Shown here in pieces: positions 42,637 to 53,465 of a DNA stretch of 64,000 nt. The translations under genes were made by a program, and so were the position numbers. Within the stretch, counting starts at the first letter, position 1, and every line of letters starts with the position of its first letter. The stretch is from Arthrobacter sp. zg-Y820 (GTDB taxonomy: Bacteria > Actinomycetota > Actinomycetes > Actinomycetales > Micrococcaceae), in NCBI RefSeq assembly GCF_030142155.1, contig NZ_CP126247.1, positions 1,178,001 through 1,242,000 of the forward strand, given 5' to 3'. Below the pieces are notes generated by a model that was given only the letters and a program-made list of their open reading frames with translations, was not told the DNA's origin and did not search any database.

Positions 42637-44436
42637 GTGGTCCTTCGACTCTCCACTCTTTTCCTGCGCACTTTGCGCGAAGACCCCTCCGACGCCGACG
42701 TCGCCAGCCACCGCCTGCTGGTGCGTGCCGGGTACATCCGCCGTGCCGCCCCCGGGATCTATTCCTGGCTGCCCCTGGGGCTGCGCGTCCTGGGCAAGGT
42801 CGAGACCATTATCCGCGAGGAAATGGCAGCCATCGGCGCCCAGGAAGTGCACTTCCCGGCCCTGCTGCCGCGTGAACCCTACGAGGCCACCAACCGCTGG
42901 ACCGAGTACGGCGACAACCTGTTCCGCCTGCAGGACCGCAAGGGCAACGACTACCTGCTGGCCCCCACGCACGAGGAAATGTTCGCGCTGCTGGTCAAGG
43001 ACCTGTACAACTCGTACAAGGACCTGCCGGTCTCGCTGTTCCAGATCCAGAACAAGTACCGCGACGAGGCCCGGCCGCGCGCCGGCCTGCTGCGCGGCCG
43101 CGAATTCATCATGAAGGACTCCTACTCCTTCGACATCGACGACGACGGCCTGGAGGCCAGCTACCAGGCGCACCGCGGCGCCTACCTGCGCATCTTCGAG
43201 CGCCTCGGCCTGGAGATCGTTGTGGTATCGGCAGTCTCCGGCGCCATGGGCGGCTCCAAGAGCGAAGAGTTCCTGCATCCGACGCCGGTCGGCGAGGACA
43301 CTTACGTGCGTTCCGCCGGCGGTTATGCGGCCAATGTGGAAGCCGTCAGCACCGTTCCGCCCGCCGAGATCGACTTCGCCGGCGCTCCCGAAGCGAAGGT
43401 CGTGGACACCCCGGACACCCCGACGATCGACACCCTGGTCGCCGACGTCAATGCCCGCTTTGCCCGCGAATCCGGGGAATGGACCGCCGCTGACACGCTG
43501 AAGAACGTCGTCCTGGCCGTCACGCTGCCCACCGGCGAACGCCGGATCGTCGTCGTCGGCGTTCCCGGCGACCGCGCCGTGGACCTCAAGCGCATCGAAG
43601 CCAACATCGCCGCCCACGTGGAGATCGGCGGCGAACTGGAAGTCGACGCCGCCACCGACGAAGACATCAAGAAGCACCCCGGCCTGGTCAAGGGCTACAT
43701 TGGCCCGGGCCTGTCCGTTGACGAGCCGGTGCTGGGCACCGAATCCGCCACCGGCCTGCTGTACCTGGTGGACCCCCGCGTGGTCTCCGGCACCAGCTGG
43801 ATCACCGGTGCGAACGCCCCGGGCAAACACGTGATCGGCCTCGTTGCCGGCCGCGACTTCACCTGGGACGGCGTCATTGAAGCCGTCGAGGTGCGCGAGG
43901 GCGACGAAGCTCCGGACGGATCCGGTCCGCTCGAAGCCGCCCGCGGCATCGAAATGGGCCACATCTTCCAGCTTGGCCGCAAGTACGCCGAGGCCCTGGG
44001 CGTGAAGGTCCTGGACAAGAACGGCAAGCTCGTCACGGTGACCATGGGCTCCTACGGCGTGGGCGTCACCCGCGCGGTCGCGGCGCTGGCCGAGTCCAAC
44101 CACGACGAGAAGGGCATTGTCTGGCCGCGCGCCGTCGCCCCGGCCGATGTCCACGTGGTGGCCACCGGCCGCGGCGAGGAGATCTTCGCAGCGGCAGCCA
44201 AGCTGTCCGAGGACCTCGAAGCCGCCGGACTGGAAGTCATCTATGACGACCGTCCCAAGGTCTCACCCGGCGTGAAGTTCGGCGACGCCGAGCTCATCGG
44301 CGTGCCGACGATCCTCGTGGTCGGCCGCGGCCTGGCCGACGGCGTCGTCGAGGTCAAGGACCGCGCCAGCGGCGTTGCCGAAAACGTGCCGGTGGCGGAA
44401 GCGGTGGAGTACGTGCGCGGCGCAGCAGCGCTGTAG
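42637..44436 (+). CDS. proS: Prolyl-tRNA synthetase (bacterial type)
   Basis: A 599-residue class II synthetase. Motif 1 region includes [17 protein letters not shown]; motif 2 has [30 protein letters not shown]; motif 3 is [14 protein letters not shown]. The inserted editing domain (about residues 230-390) is present, as in E. coli-type ProS. GTG at 42637 gives [13 protein letters not shown], the usual N-terminus, although the Shine-Dalgarno is weak; TAGATT (42562-42567) is a possible -10. The following TSUP gene starts 6 nt after the stop. Confidence 0.97.
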   Translation: MVLRLSTLFLRTLREDPSDADVASHRLLVRAGYIRRAAPGIYSWLPLGLRVLGKVETIIREEMAAIGAQEVHFPALLPREPYEATNRWTEYGDNLFRLQDRKGNDYLLAPTHEEMFALLVKDLYNSYKDLPVSLFQIQNKYRDEARPRAGLLRGREFIMKDSYSFDIDDDGLEASYQAHRGAYLRIFERLGLEIVVVSAVSGAMGGSKSEEFLHPTPVGEDTYVRSAGGYAANVEAVSTVPPAEIDFAGAPEAKVVDTPDTPTIDTLVADVNARFARESGEWTAADTLKNVVLAVTLPTGERRIVVVGVPGDRAVDLKRIEANIAAHVEIGGELEVDAATDEDIKKHPGLVKGYIGPGLSVDEPVLGTESATGLLYLVDPRVVSGTSWITGANAPGKHVIGLVAGRDFTWDGVIEAVEVREGDEAPDGSGPLEAARGIEMGHIFQLGRKYAEALGVKVLDKNGKLVTVTMGSYGVGVTRAVAALAESNHDEKGIVWPRAVAPADVHVVATGRGEEIFAAAAKLSEDLEAAGLEVIYDDRPKVSPGVKFGDAELIGVPTILVVGRGLADGVVEVKDRASGVAENVPVAEAVEYVRGAAAL

Positions 44437-44442
44437 CACCCA

Positions 44443-45240
44443 GTGATCTCCGGTCTCGAGGAGATTCAGCTCGCCACCATCCTCCTTGTGGTGGTGGCGG
44501 GCCTGGCCGCCGGCTGGGTGGACGCGGTGGTGGGCGGCGGCGGGCTGCTGCAGCTGCCGGCCCTGCTGCTGATTCCGGGGATCACGCCGGTGCAGGCGCT
44601 GGCGACGAACAAGATGGGGTCCATCTTCGGCACCACCACCAGCGCCATCACCTACTACCGGCGCGCACATCCGGACCTGCGCACCGCCCTGCCCATGGCC
44701 GGCGTCGCACTGGCGGGCAGCTTCGGGGGAGCGGTGCTCGCGACGTCGCTGCCGTCCTCGGTGTTCAAGCCGATCATCGTGGTGGCGCTGATTGTCGTGG
44801 CGGTGTTCACCGCGACCCAGCCGACGGTCGGTGAGCTGACCAAGCTGCGCCACCAGGGCCGCCGGCACTACGGGACGGCCGCGGGCATCGGCCTGGTGAT
44901 CGGGTTCTATGACGGGCTGATCGGTCCGGGAACCGGCTCCTTCCTGATCATCTCCATGGTCACCTTCCTCGGCTACAACTTCCTCGCGGCCAGCGCCAAG
45001 GCCAAGATCGTGAACATGGCCACCAACCTCGGCGCGCTGGCGTTCTTCCTGCCGAACGGCGCGCTGCTGTGGGGGATCGGGCTGATCCTGGGCTTCGCCA
45101 ACATGATCGGCGGCTACATCGGCGCGCGGATGGCCGTGAAGCAGGGCAGCAAGTTCATCCGCGTGGTGTTCCTGGTGGTGGTTGGAGCCCTGATCTGCAA
45201 GCTTGGCTACGACGTGTGGGTGGAGAACATCCGGGGCTGA
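44443..45240 (+). CDS. TSUP (TauE/SafE) family transporter
   Basis: A 265-residue permease with about eight helices. Both halves carry the family's glycine-rich motif: GWVDAVVGGGGLLQLPALLL (about residues 25-45) and GFYDGLIGPGTGSFLIIS (about 150-170), plus ATNKMGSIFGT. TSUP members export or import sulfite, sulfoacetate or related anions; the substrate here is unknown. GTG start 6 nt after proS, likely read through from it. Convergent with the phosphotransferase gene (36-nt gap). Confidence 0.9.
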   Translation: MISGLEEIQLATILLVVVAGLAAGWVDAVVGGGGLLQLPALLLIPGITPVQALATNKMGSIFGTTTSAITYYRRAHPDLRTALPMAGVALAGSFGGAVLATSLPSSVFKPIIVVALIVVAVFTATQPTVGELTKLRHQGRRHYGTAAGIGLVIGFYDGLIGPGTGSFLIISMVTFLGYNFLAASAKAKIVNMATNLGALAFFLPNGALLWGIGLILGFANMIGGYIGARMAVKQGSKFIRVVFLVVVGALICKLGYDVWVENIRG

Positions 45241-45276
45241 GCCTGTCTCTTTCTCCCGCAATGGCAGGGGAACCGG

Positions 45277-46242
45277 TCAGCCCGCGATCGCTGTCGCCAC
45301 CCAGACCGAGCGTGCCGCATTCTTCCGCTGTCCCGCCCGGGTGTACTCCAGGGCATTGGCGACTTCCCGCAGGACGCTCCACTGACGGGCGGCCTCGGGG
45401 TCCAGGCCGCCCGCGGCGCAGAGCCGGGCCAGCCGCCCGCGCAGCGCCGCCTCCGGCCGGACGCTGCCCAGCTCCTCGGTCCGGTTCCAGAGCATCGGGG
45501 CTGCGGCGAACTCGGCTTCCCCAACCATCGCCTGCGGGTCGATGGCCACAAACCCGCAGGCCTCGGAAGAACCGCCGTCGCCGTCCCTGCCGCGGTAGAG
45601 AATGTTGCCGAAATGCAGGTCGGTATGGACCAGGACGTCGTTGTTGCTGCGCCGACCCACCGCTCCGCGCGTCTGGCAGACCTCCAGCGCCGCCTCGAGC
45701 AGACGCCGTTCGCAGGGCCGGCCCAGCTCTTCCCAGTCGGCCGGCAGCTCGTCGGACAGCTGCTCCGTCCGTTCGGCGAGCGAGGGGACACCGGCCCAGG
45801 CGGGGGAGTCGGCGGCCGGCAGCGAGAGCCTGCGCACCAGCCCGCCCCACACCTCGACGGCGGCGTCCATCGGGACGTCACAGAGGCTCCGGTCGGCGTT
45901 CAGCCGTTCCAGCAGCAGGGTTCCGCTGTCGGTATGGCTGGCGTACAGCTGCACGGCGCCGTGCCCGGCCCACAGGCCCAGGGCGGCAGGTTCGGTCAGG
46001 GCTTCGTCGTGCGGATAGGCGACCTTCAGCACAGCCGCACCCGAGGCGGACATGACCGGCAGGACCAGCGCACCGTGTCCGGACCAGAGGCCGGTGTCCG
46101 CGGGCAGATCAAGGGCCAGGTCCCAGCGCTCCATGGCCTCTGCCACGAGCAGCGGCAGGGCGGCCAGCCAGGTCCGGCCGGAACGGTCGCGGCTGTACCG
46201 CTGGTGGAGTGCCTCGGGAATGGTCAGGGGGAGTTGGGGCAT
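45277..46242 (-). CDS. Aminoglycoside phosphotransferase family (APH(6)/hydroxyurea kinase-like)
   Basis: A 321-residue kinase-like fold. Brenner-type catalytic motif VHTDLHFGNILY (His about 206, Asp about 208, Asn about 213) and the DFG-like GFVAIDPQAMVGEAEF. The N-terminal lobe has LVLPVMSASGAAVLKVAYPHDEA with a candidate ATP-binding Lys. The pattern recalls streptomycin 6-kinase and the hydroxyurea phosphotransferase family. Antibiotic modification cannot be concluded; many chromosomal homologues act on metabolites. It is the second gene of a minus-strand pair, 9 nt after the DUF4439 gene. Confidence 0.85.
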   Translation of the reverse strand: MPQLPLTIPEALHQRYSRDRSGRTWLAALPLLVAEAMERWDLALDLPADTGLWSGHGALVLPVMSASGAAVLKVAYPHDEALTEPAALGLWAGHGAVQLYASHTDSGTLLLERLNADRSLCDVPMDAAVEVWGGLVRRLSLPAADSPAWAGVPSLAERTEQLSDELPADWEELGRPCERRLLEAALEVCQTRGAVGRRSNNDVLVHTDLHFGNILYRGRDGDGGSSEACGFVAIDPQAMVGEAEFAAAPMLWNRTEELGSVRPEAALRGRLARLCAAGGLDPEAARQWSVLREVANALEYTRAGQRKNAARSVWVATAIAG

Positions 46243-46251
46243 GAGTACAGG

Positions 46252-47499
46252 CTAAGCGGTGCCGGGGGACCGCGGCAGCCCCTCGGTCTCAAGCCCGAGT
46301 CCGGGTGCTGCCGGAACAGCGCGCTGGCCGGTGTACAGCTCGGTGCTCAGCTCAGCCAGCCGCTCCACCGCCCAGGCGCGGACAGCTCCGCTTCCCAGCG
46401 CCGCGAGGTCCGCGTAAACGGCGGGCAGGGACGTCTCAAGGTCTTCAAGGGCACCGGAGGGATCCTGCTGGAACGACGGCGGCAGGGAGTACGCCGGGGC
46501 ACGGGTCAGTGCCGGGAGGCAGACCTCGGGCAGCAGCAGCACCCCCTGGGCGCCGGCGGCCAGATGACTGTCCCGGGCTTCGTCCAGTTCAGTGCGGGCG
46601 GAAACGCCGGAGGCGCGGGCCATGGCGACCTCGTAGGCGTACGCCGCACCGTATTCCGCGTCGATCGCGCCCTTCAGCGCCGCCGCGGCATCCGGGGCGG
46701 ATCCGCCGGTGCCGGAGGCCGCACCCGACGGGACGGAGGAGGCCGCACCCGAAGGGACGGAGGAGGCCGCGCCCGACGGGGCGGAAGACGGCGCACCCGT
46801 CAGTCCGGAGTCGGTGGCCGAGGTCTCCGGCACGCAGCGGGCGTCGGAGCCGGCCGGCGCGACCGGCTCCCAAGCCTGCGGCGGGTTCAGGCCGGCGGCG
46901 ACGGCGGCGCGGACCGCGAGGACCTGCTGGGTGGCACCGGTGGCCGCCAGCAGCCGCGCCGTTCCGGCATCGGCGCGCATGGCGGCGTCCAGACTGGCGT
47001 GGGCAGCTGCAGCCATCGACTGGACATACCGGGCGGCATACCCAGCGTCGGTGGGGGAAGTGCCGGAAGTGCCGTCAGCGCCGGAGGCGCCCGAGGCGGG
47101 ACCGGCGTCGGCGGTGGGGACCTCAAACGGCGGGACGCCGCGGCGGAGGCTGCCGGGGCGGATCAGGAGCGCTGACTGTTCAGCCAGGACATCGGCCTGC
47201 CGGGTGAGTTCGGCAGCCAGCCTGCCGGTGCCTTCGGCATTAGCCAGCTCGCCGGCCTGCCGGGCAAGTTCAAGGGACGCTGCCCGCGCGTCGGTCTGGG
47301 CGATTTCCGAGTAACTGGCCGGCCGGTCATCGCCGGCACCGTTTCCGGCGACCAGCCCCAGGCTCAATACCACTGCGGCCAGGACCAGCAACAGAGTGGT
47401 ACGCCTCACGCCGCCCAGGACCGCCATCGCCCGTCCGGCGCGGCCGGCCGCGGGCGTTCTGCGGGACGGGGGCTTTTTCACTACATCCGATGATGCCAT
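46252..47499 (-). CDS. DUF4439 (ferritin-like) domain protein, membrane-anchored
   Basis: A 415-residue protein with a basic N-terminus, one transmembrane helix (TTLLLVLAAVVLSLGLVAG, about residues 33-52) and an Ala-rich extracytoplasmic helical region. A low-complexity Ser/Pro/Gly linker contains three 8-residue repeats of the SSVPSGAA type. The C-terminal DUF4439-like four-helix segment begins ALKGAIDAEYGAAYAYEVAMA. Carboxylate residues in that bundle resemble ferritin-like folds, but metal binding is unproven. ATG 47499 with GAGGG upstream. Divergent from rimP and upstream of the phosphotransferase. Confidence 0.82.
   Translation of the reverse strand: MASSDVVKKPPSRRTPAAGRAGRAMAVLGGVRRTTLLLVLAAVVLSLGLVAGNGAGDDRPASYSEIAQTDARAASLELARQAGELANAEGTGRLAAELTRQADVLAEQSALLIRPGSLRRGVPPFEVPTADAGPASGASGADGTSGTSPTDAGYAARYVQSMAAAAHASLDAAMRADAGTARLLAATGATQQVLAVRAAVAAGLNPPQAWEPVAPAGSDARCVPETSATDSGLTGAPSSAPSGAASSVPSGAASSVPSGAASGTGGSAPDAAAALKGAIDAEYGAAYAYEVAMARASGVSARTELDEARDSHLAAGAQGVLLLPEVCLPALTRAPAYSLPPSFQQDPSGALEDLETSLPAVYADLAALGSGAVRAWAVERLAELSTELYTGQRAVPAAPGLGLETEGLPRSPGTA
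46717..46788 (-). repeat. Three 24-bp tandem repeats inside the DUF4439 gene
   Basis: Units at 46717-46740, 46741-46764 and 46765-46788 read GGCCGC(A/G)CCCGA(C/A)GGG(A/G)CGG. They encode the 8-residue Ser/Pro/Gly/Ala linker repeat, in frame. Confidence 0.88.
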
Positions 47500-47586
47500 G
47501 AACGGGCCCTCGTCTGCTGCGATGCCGATGGGACTCAGGAAAGTCGGTACGCTAGTAGGTACAACATCATCTAGTGGGAGGCACCT

Positions 47587-48216
47587 ATGGCGGTTCGGCC
47601 CAGCCCCAAAAAAGACACGTCATCGGATTACCGCAAGAAGGCCATGCACGCAGAGATTGCCGCTGAAACCCAGCGGCTCAAAAACTTCCTTGCTCCCACG
47701 GTTGAACAGCAGCAGCTTTTCCTCGAGGACATCGAGATCAAAATGGCCGGTGCCAACCGCACCGTACACGTCATCGTGGACCTTCCCGAAGGAGAAGCGG
47801 GCGGCGTCAGCCTCGACCGCATCTCCGACGTCGCGCATGCGCTTTCCGAGGCGATGGATTCAGACCCGCACGACGACGGCCGTCCGTACAGCCTGGAGGT
47901 TTCCTCTCCGGGTGTGTCGCGCCCGCTGACGGAGCCGCGCCACTGGCGCCGCAACGTCGGCCGCATGGTCAGCGTCAACGTCCTGACCGGCGACGACGTC
48001 AAAGGCCGCCTGGTCTCCGTTGAGGACGACGGCATCACGTTCATCCCGGAACTGCCGGTCAAAAAAGGCATGAAGGCGAAGCAGGGCGAGCAGACCACGC
48101 TGCCCTTTAGCAACATCCGCAAGGGGCGCGTCGAAGTCGAATTCGCGCATCTTGACGACGAACCACTGGACGGCGTCGCCGACAGTGATGAAAAAACCAC
48201 AGCTGAGGAGGCCTAG
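47587..48216 (+). CDS. rimP: Ribosome maturation factor RimP
   Basis: A 209-residue RimP needed for 30S assembly. Landmarks: the N-terminal domain with VHVIVDLPEGEAGGVSLDRISDVAHALSEAMD, the conserved YSLEVSSPGVSRPLTEPRHWRRNVGRMV, and a C-terminal SH3-like domain with VKGRLVSVEDDGITF. An actinobacterial N-terminal extension of about 20 residues (Ser/Lys-rich) precedes it. ATG 47587 after GGGAGG. It opens rimP-nusA-ylxR-infB-rbfA, a conserved bacterial order. Confidence 0.95.
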   Translation: MAVRPSPKKDTSSDYRKKAMHAEIAAETQRLKNFLAPTVEQQQLFLEDIEIKMAGANRTVHVIVDLPEGEAGGVSLDRISDVAHALSEAMDSDPHDDGRPYSLEVSSPGVSRPLTEPRHWRRNVGRMVSVNVLTGDDVKGRLVSVEDDGITFIPELPVKKGMKAKQGEQTTLPFSNIRKGRVEVEFAHLDDEPLDGVADSDEKTTAEEA

Positions 48217-49188
48217 ATGGAAATAGATATGAGTGCGCTGAGGCTGCTGGAACGCGAACGGGAGATCCCCCTGGATCTGCTGATTCCGACCATTGAGCAG
48301 GCGCTTCTGGTGGCTTATCACAAGACCGCCGGTGCACAGGACAAGGCCCGCGCAGAGCTGGACCGCAAGAATGGGCACGTCACCATTTGGGCCACTGAAC
48401 TGGACGACGACGGCGAGGCCGTGGGCGAGTTCGACGACACCCCCACCGGTTTCGGCCGCATTGCCGCGAGCACGGCCCGCCAGATTATCCTGCAGCGGCT
48501 GCGCGACGTCGAAGATGACGCCATCGTTGGCGAGTTCAAGGGCCGTGAGGGAGAAATCGTCTCCGGCCAGATCCAGCAGGGCAACAACCCGCACATGATC
48601 CAGGTCAACCTCGGCGCCGTGGAGGCATTGCTGCCTCCCACGGAGCAGGTCCCGGGCGAGAAGTACACCCACGGTTCCCGGCTGCGCGCCTTCGTCGTTG
48701 ACGTGCGCCGCGGCTTCAAGGGCCCGTCCATCACGCTGTCCCGGTCCCACCCGGGCCTGGTCCGGAAGCTCTTCGAACTGGAAGTTCCCGAGATTGCCGA
48801 CGGCAGTGTCGAGATTGTGGCGCTGGCCCGTGAAGCCGGCCACCGGACCAAGATCGCCGTCAAGGGCAACATCTCCGGCATCAACGCCAAGGGTGCCTGC
48901 ATCGGCGAGATGGGCTCGCGTGTCCGCGCGGTCATGACCGAGCTTCACGATGAGAAGATTGACATCGTGGATTTCAGCGAGGATCCGGCCACCTTCATCG
49001 CCAACGCCCTGTCGCCGTCGCGCGTGAATTCCGTTACCATCACCGACGAAGACACCCGGTCGGCTCAGGTTGTCGTTCCCGATTACCAGCTGTCGCTGGC
49101 AATCGGCAAGGAGGGGCAGAATGCCCGTCTGGCAGCCAAGCTGACAGGGTGGCGGATCGATATCGTTTCCGACGCCAAGACTGCCTAA
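48217..49188 (+). CDS. nusA: Transcription termination/antitermination protein NusA
   Basis: A 323-residue NusA: N-terminal RNA-polymerase-binding domain ([30 protein letters not shown]), S1 domain ([34 protein letters not shown]), and two KH domains ([32 protein letters not shown], then [23 protein letters not shown]). No acidic C-terminal repeats, as usual in actinobacteria. ATG 48217 directly follows the rimP stop, with GAGGAGG upstream. Confidence 0.97.
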   Translation: MEIDMSALRLLEREREIPLDLLIPTIEQALLVAYHKTAGAQDKARAELDRKNGHVTIWATELDDDGEAVGEFDDTPTGFGRIAASTARQIILQRLRDVEDDAIVGEFKGREGEIVSGQIQQGNNPHMIQVNLGAVEALLPPTEQVPGEKYTHGSRLRAFVVDVRRGFKGPSITLSRSHPGLVRKLFELEVPEIADGSVEIVALAREAGHRTKIAVKGNISGINAKGACIGEMGSRVRAVMTELHDEKIDIVDFSEDPATFIANALSPSRVNSVTITDEDTRSAQVVVPDYQLSLAIGKEGQNARLAAKLTGWRIDIVSDAKTA

Positions 49189-49237
49189 GCAGCCGGGTCT
49201 TTGGGTGGATGCGGCACAGGGAGAGAAACGCGTTAGA

Positions 49238-49615
49238 ATGAATGAGGCCGGGTCGCCGTCCGCTTTCCTTTCGTCCCCTGCAGCCTCAGGCGCTGCAGCT
49301 CATGTCCCGCTGAGGACATGCATTGGGTGCAGGAAAACGGATGACCAGGCTGTTCTGATGCGGCTGGTAGCTGTGGTCACTGAAGGCAGTATTGCCGTTC
49401 AGGTCGACGAACACCGCCGTATGTCTGGCCGCGGTGCCTGGGTGCACCGCGGGACAGCATGCTTTGCAGCAGCGCTTCGGCGACGTGCGTTTCACCGGGC
49501 CTTTCGGGGTCAGGTGGACACCACAGACGCGGAGGCTTGGTTCAAGGCTCTTGAGGATGCTCCGACCGGGAGCAGACTCGAAACCGTCCAACCTGGAAGC
49601 GGGTCAGAAATCTGA
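49238..49615 (+). CDS. YlxR-family RNA-binding protein
   Basis: About 125 residues with the YlxR signature LRTCIGCRKTDDQAVLMRLV and GRGAWVHRGTACFAAALRRRAFHRAFR. The R-T-C-x-G-C-R core is the family hallmark; YlxR proteins bind RNA (RNase P-related in B. subtilis) or act in regulation. The C-terminal tail is polar. Start ATG 49238 is preferred; a GTG at 49205 in frame is possible. Conserved position between nusA and infB. Confidence 0.9.
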   Translation: MNEAGSPSAFLSSPAASGAAAHVPLRTCIGCRKTDDQAVLMRLVAVVTEGSIAVQVDEHRRMSGRGAWVHRGTACFAAALRRRAFHRAFRGQVDTTDAEAWFKALEDAPTGSRLETVQPGSGSEI

Positions 49616-49744
49616 TGGAAACCCGATGAGTACCCAGCGATGAGTACTTTGTGCTCTGTGAAGGGCTCTGCTGTGACTGCAGTGGAAGCCCGCAGGAAAT
49701 AGACGGTTCGTACCTGGCTCGGTGCGGACCGAGACAGGAGAAAT

Positions 49745-52708
49745 GTGGCCAAGGTCCGCGTACACGAGCTCGCCAAAGAGCTCGGCATCACCTCGAAGGA
49801 TGCAGTTGCAAAACTGCAGGAACTGGGCGAATTCGTCCGTTCCGCCTCATCAACGATTGAGGCACCCGTAGTCAAGAAACTTCGTGGCGCCTTCCCGGCG
49901 TCCGAATCCAAGCCCGAATCCACGACGGATTCCAAGCCGGCGTCCAAGCCGGCCGGAACCCCCGGACCGCGCCCGTCCGCTGCCCCCGCAGCACCGACGG
50001 CGTCGGCACCGACCCCGACCCCGGCACCGGCAGCACCCGTCGCAGCAGCTCCGGCCGCTCCGGCGCCCGCTGCAGAGAAGCCGACGGCTCCGGCTGCTCC
50101 GGCTGCTCCGGCACCCGCCGCAGAAACGTCTCCGGCCCCGGCCGCTGACAAGCCGGCTGCACCGTCGGGCGCCAAGCCCGGCGCGCGTCCGGCCCCCAAG
50201 GCTGCCGAAGCCGAAAAGCCCGCTGCTTCCGCCGAAAGCGGCAGCCGCGGAAATGCTCCCCGTCCGGGCGCTCCGCGTCCCGGCGCCGGAAGCCCCCGTC
50301 CGGGCAACAACCCCTTCGCGCCTTCCCAGGGCATGCCGCGTCCCCGTGGCCGCGGCGAAGGCGAGCGGGGCCAGGGCGCACCGCGTCCCGGCAACAACCC
50401 GTTTGCACCGTCCCAGGGCATGCCCCGTCCGGGACGCCGTGACGAGAACACCGAACGTCCCGCAGCAGCAGGCGCCGGCGGTCCCCGTCCGGCAGCCGGC
50501 TCCGGCGGTCCGCGTCCGGGCGCTCCGCGCCCCGGTGCACCCCGTCCGGGCGCACCGCGTCCGGCATCGGCACGACCCGCCGGTCCCGGCGGTCCTCGTC
50601 CCACACCGGGCATGATGCCCAACCGCACCGAGCGGCCGGCAGCCCCGGCCCGCGGCGGTGCCGGCGGAGGACCCCGCAGGGGCCCCGGCGGCGCACCCGG
50701 CGGAGCACCCGGTGCAGGCGGCGGCGCACCCGTTGGCGGCGGCTTCGGCAAGGGCGGCCGCGGACGCGGCGGCACTGCCGGTGCTTTCGGCAAGGGCGGC
50801 GCAGGACGCGGCAAGCAGCGCAAGTCGAAGCGTGCAAAGCGTCAGGAACTGGAGCAGATGTCAGCTCCGTCGCTGGGTGGCGTTTCGGTACCCCGCGGCG
50901 ACGGCAACACTGTTGTCCGTCTGCGCCGCGGCGCGTCCATCACGGACTTCGCCGACAAGATTGAGGCCAACCCGGCAGCACTGGTGACCGTTCTGTTCCA
51001 CCTCGGTGAAATGGCAACGGCCACGCAGTCCCTGGATGAAGGCACGTTCGACATCCTGGGCGCCGAACTGGGTTACAAGATCCAGGTTGTCTCGCCGGAA
51101 GACGAAGAGCGCGAACTGCTGAGCACGTTCGACATCGACTTCGATGCCGAGCTGGAAGCCGAAGGCGACGACGACCTCGAGGCACGTCCTCCGGTAGTCA
51201 CCATCATGGGTCACGTTGACCACGGTAAGACGCGTCTGCTGGATGCCATCCGCAACACCAAGGTGGTTGAAGGTGAAGCCGGCGGCATCACCCAGCACAT
51301 CGGTGCCTACCAGATCCAGTTCGACCACGAGGGCACCACGCGTCCGATCACCTTCATTGACACCCCGGGCCACGAGGCGTTCACCGCCATGCGTGCACGT
51401 GGTGCCAAGGTGACCGACATCGCGGTCCTGGTTGTCGCAGCCGACGACGGCGTCATGCCGCAGACGATTGAAGCGCTGAACCACGCCCAGGCAGCCAATG
51501 TGCCGATCGTGGTCGCAGTGAACAAGATCGACAAGGAAGGCGCCAACCCGGAGAAGGTCCGCGGCCAGCTGACCGAATACGGTCTGGTTCCCGAGGAATA
51601 CGGTGGCGACACCATGTTCGTGGAGGTCTCTGCCCGTCAGAACCTCAACATTGACGCCCTGCTCGAGGCCGTGCTGCTTACCGCAGACGCAGCCCTGGAC
51701 ATGCGCGCCAACCCGAACAAGGACGCCCGCGGTATCGCGATCGAAGCCAACCTGGACAAGGGCCGCGGTGCAGTTGCCACCGTCCTGGTCCAGTCCGGAA
51801 CGCTGAAGGTCGGCGACACGATCGTTGCCGGTACGGCCCACGGCCGCGTCCGCGCAATGTTCAACGAGAACGGCGAAACCGTCTCCGAGGCCGGACCTTC
51901 CCGTCCGGTCCAGGTGCTGGGTCTGTCCAACGTTCCCCGCGCCGGTGACACGTTCTTCGTGACCGACGACGAGCGCACCGCCCGCCAGATCGCTGAGAAG
52001 CGTGAAGCTGCGGACCGCAACGCCGCCCTGGCGAAGCGCCGCAAGCGCATCAGCCTCGAGGACTTCGACCAGGCCGTTGCTGACGGCAAGGTTGACACCC
52101 TTAACCTCATCCTCAAGGGTGACGTTTCCGGTGCCGTTGAAGCCCTGGAAGACTCGCTGCTCAAGATCGACGTTGGCGAAGGCGTGCAGCTGCGCGTCAT
52201 CCACCGCGGCGTCGGTGCCATCACGCAGAACGACGTCAACCTGGCGACGGTGGACAACGCCGTCATCATCGGCTTCAACGTCAAGCCGGCCGAGCGCGTT
52301 GCCGACCTGGCAGAGCGCGAAGGCGTGGACATGCGCTTCTACTCGGTCATCTACGCAGCAATTGATGACATTGAGCTCGCCCTCAAGGGCATGCTCAAGC
52401 CCGAGTACGAAGAAGTCCAGCTCGGCACCGCCGAGGTCCGCGAAGTCTTCCGTTCCTCCAAGTTCGGAAACATCGCCGGCTCGATCGTTCGCTCCGGTGT
52501 CATCCGACGCAACGCCAAGGCACGGGTCACCCGTGACGGCAAGGTCATCGGTGACAACCTCACCGTTGAGTCGCTCAAGCGGTTCAAGGACGACGCCACC
52601 GAGGTCCGCACGGACTTCGAGTGCGGTATCGGCCTGGGCTCGTTCAACGACGTCAACACGGGCGACATCATCGAGACGTTCGAAATGCGCGAAAAGCCGC
52701 GCGTCTAG
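49745..52708 (+). CDS. infB: Translation initiation factor IF-2
   Basis: A 987-residue IF-2. An IF2_N domain opens the protein ([22 protein letters not shown]). A very long low-complexity region (about residues 55-370) is rich in Ala, Pro, Gly and Arg with repeated [15 protein letters not shown] units and [13 protein letters not shown] twice. A second IF2_N-like domain lies near 380-450. The GTPase domain has GHVDHGKT (about 488-495), DTPGHEAF and [12 protein letters not shown]. Domains II-IV complete it. GTG start with ACAGGAG 5 nt upstream. It delivers initiator tRNA to the 30S subunit. Confidence 0.97.
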   Translation: MAKVRVHELAKELGITSKDAVAKLQELGEFVRSASSTIEAPVVKKLRGAFPASESKPESTTDSKPASKPAGTPGPRPSAAPAAPTASAPTPTPAPAAPVAAAPAAPAPAAEKPTAPAAPAAPAPAAETSPAPAADKPAAPSGAKPGARPAPKAAEAEKPAASAESGSRGNAPRPGAPRPGAGSPRPGNNPFAPSQGMPRPRGRGEGERGQGAPRPGNNPFAPSQGMPRPGRRDENTERPAAAGAGGPRPAAGSGGPRPGAPRPGAPRPGAPRPASARPAGPGGPRPTPGMMPNRTERPAAPARGGAGGGPRRGPGGAPGGAPGAGGGAPVGGGFGKGGRGRGGTAGAFGKGGAGRGKQRKSKRAKRQELEQMSAPSLGGVSVPRGDGNTVVRLRRGASITDFADKIEANPAALVTVLFHLGEMATATQSLDEGTFDILGAELGYKIQVVSPEDEERELLSTFDIDFDAELEAEGDDDLEARPPVVTIMGHVDHGKTRLLDAIRNTKVVEGEAGGITQHIGAYQIQFDHEGTTRPITFIDTPGHEAFTAMRARGAKVTDIAVLVVAADDGVMPQTIEALNHAQAANVPIVVAVNKIDKEGANPEKVRGQLTEYGLVPEEYGGDTMFVEVSARQNLNIDALLEAVLLTADAALDMRANPNKDARGIAIEANLDKGRGAVATVLVQSGTLKVGDTIVAGTAHGRVRAMFNENGETVSEAGPSRPVQVLGLSNVPRAGDTFFVTDDERTARQIAEKREAADRNAALAKRRKRISLEDFDQAVADGKVDTLNLILKGDVSGAVEALEDSLLKIDVGEGVQLRVIHRGVGAITQNDVNLATVDNAVIIGFNVKPAERVADLAEREGVDMRFYSVIYAAIDDIELALKGMLKPEYEEVQLGTAEVREVFRSSKFGNIAGSIVRSGVIRRNAKARVTRDGKVIGDNLTVESLKRFKDDATEVRTDFECGIGLGSFNDVNTGDIIETFEMREKPRV

Positions 52709-52757
52709 CAGTACCCGGTGGGGCCGTCGGTTTCCGGCGGCCCCACTCCAAGCGGGA

Positions 52758-52788
52758 GGGCCGGCACCTGCATGTTGCCGGCCCCTTC
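52758..52788 (+). terminator. Hairpins after infB
   Basis: GGGCCGGCA (52758-52766) pairs with TGCCGGCCC (52776-52784), followed by CTTC. A second GC stem (52718-52726 with 52738-52746) lies just before it. U-tracts are weak, so they may attenuate rather than stop transcription into rbfA, which has its own AT-rich upstream region. Confidence 0.45.
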
Positions 52789-52912
52789 GCTTCGGCCCCT
52801 CCGGCGGCCGGTCCTGCAGTGCAGGCACCGGCCCCGGACCCTGACGTAACACGATGTGCCGGCCTGCGCCGCCGTCGTTGTACGATCCCCAAAATTTAGT
52901 TAAGGAGAGGTA

Positions 52913-53383
52913 ATGGCAGATCCAGCACGCGCTGCGAAGCTCGCTGACCGAATCAAGGTTGTAGTTGCCCAGGCGCTGGAACGGCGGATCAAGGATCCCC
53001 GGCTGGGGTTTGTGACCCTCACCGACGCACGCGTCACCAACGACCTGCAGCACGCCACGGTGTACTACACGGTCTTCGGCGACGAAGCCCAGCAGGCCGA
53101 CACCAAGGCCGCCCTGGAGTCCGCACGCGGAGTCCTGCGCGCCGAGGTCGGCAAGAACATCACCGTGCGCCTGACGCCCACGCTGGAATTCGTTCCCGAC
53201 GAAATTCCCGTGAACGCCAGCCACCTCGAGGAACTCATCCGCGCCGCCAAGAAGCGCGACGCTGAGCTTGAAGCCCTCAAGGAAGGCGCCACGTACGCCG
53301 GCGACGCCGACCCGTACCGCAAGGACGAGGACTTCGACGATGAGGACGACGACGAAGCCGCTTCCGGCTCCGACGCCAAGTAG
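52913..53383 (+). CDS. rbfA: Ribosome-binding factor A
   Basis: A 156-residue RbfA with the KH-type fold: KLADRIKVVVAQALERRIKDPRLGFVTLTDARVTNDLQHATVYYTVFG and RAEVGKNITVRLTPTLEFVPDE. The C-terminal 35 residues are acidic (Asp/Glu). A late 30S assembly factor. ATG 52913 with AAGGAGAGG upstream. Confidence 0.97.
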   Translation: MADPARAAKLADRIKVVVAQALERRIKDPRLGFVTLTDARVTNDLQHATVYYTVFGDEAQQADTKAALESARGVLRAEVGKNITVRLTPTLEFVPDEIPVNASHLEELIRAAKKRDAELEALKEGATYAGDADPYRKDEDFDDEDDDEAASGSDAK

Positions 53384-53411
53384 GTCTCAGCCAGCAGTCC
53401 AACCAGTAGTT

Positions 53412-53452
53412 GCCAAGAGGGACGGTTCCGAAAAGGAGCCGTCCCTCTTGGC
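53412..53452. terminator. Bidirectional terminator between rbfA and the ScyD-like gene
   Basis: An 18-bp stem with one wobble (53412-53429 with 53435-53452) and loop GAAAA, between convergent genes. Confidence 0.8.
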
Positions 53453-53465
53453 TGTTAATTCCGGG

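Noticed and set aside
45277..46242. Acquired antibiotic resistance gene
   Set aside because: Core-genome setting, composition like its neighbours and no mobile element; more likely an intrinsic kinase-fold protein.
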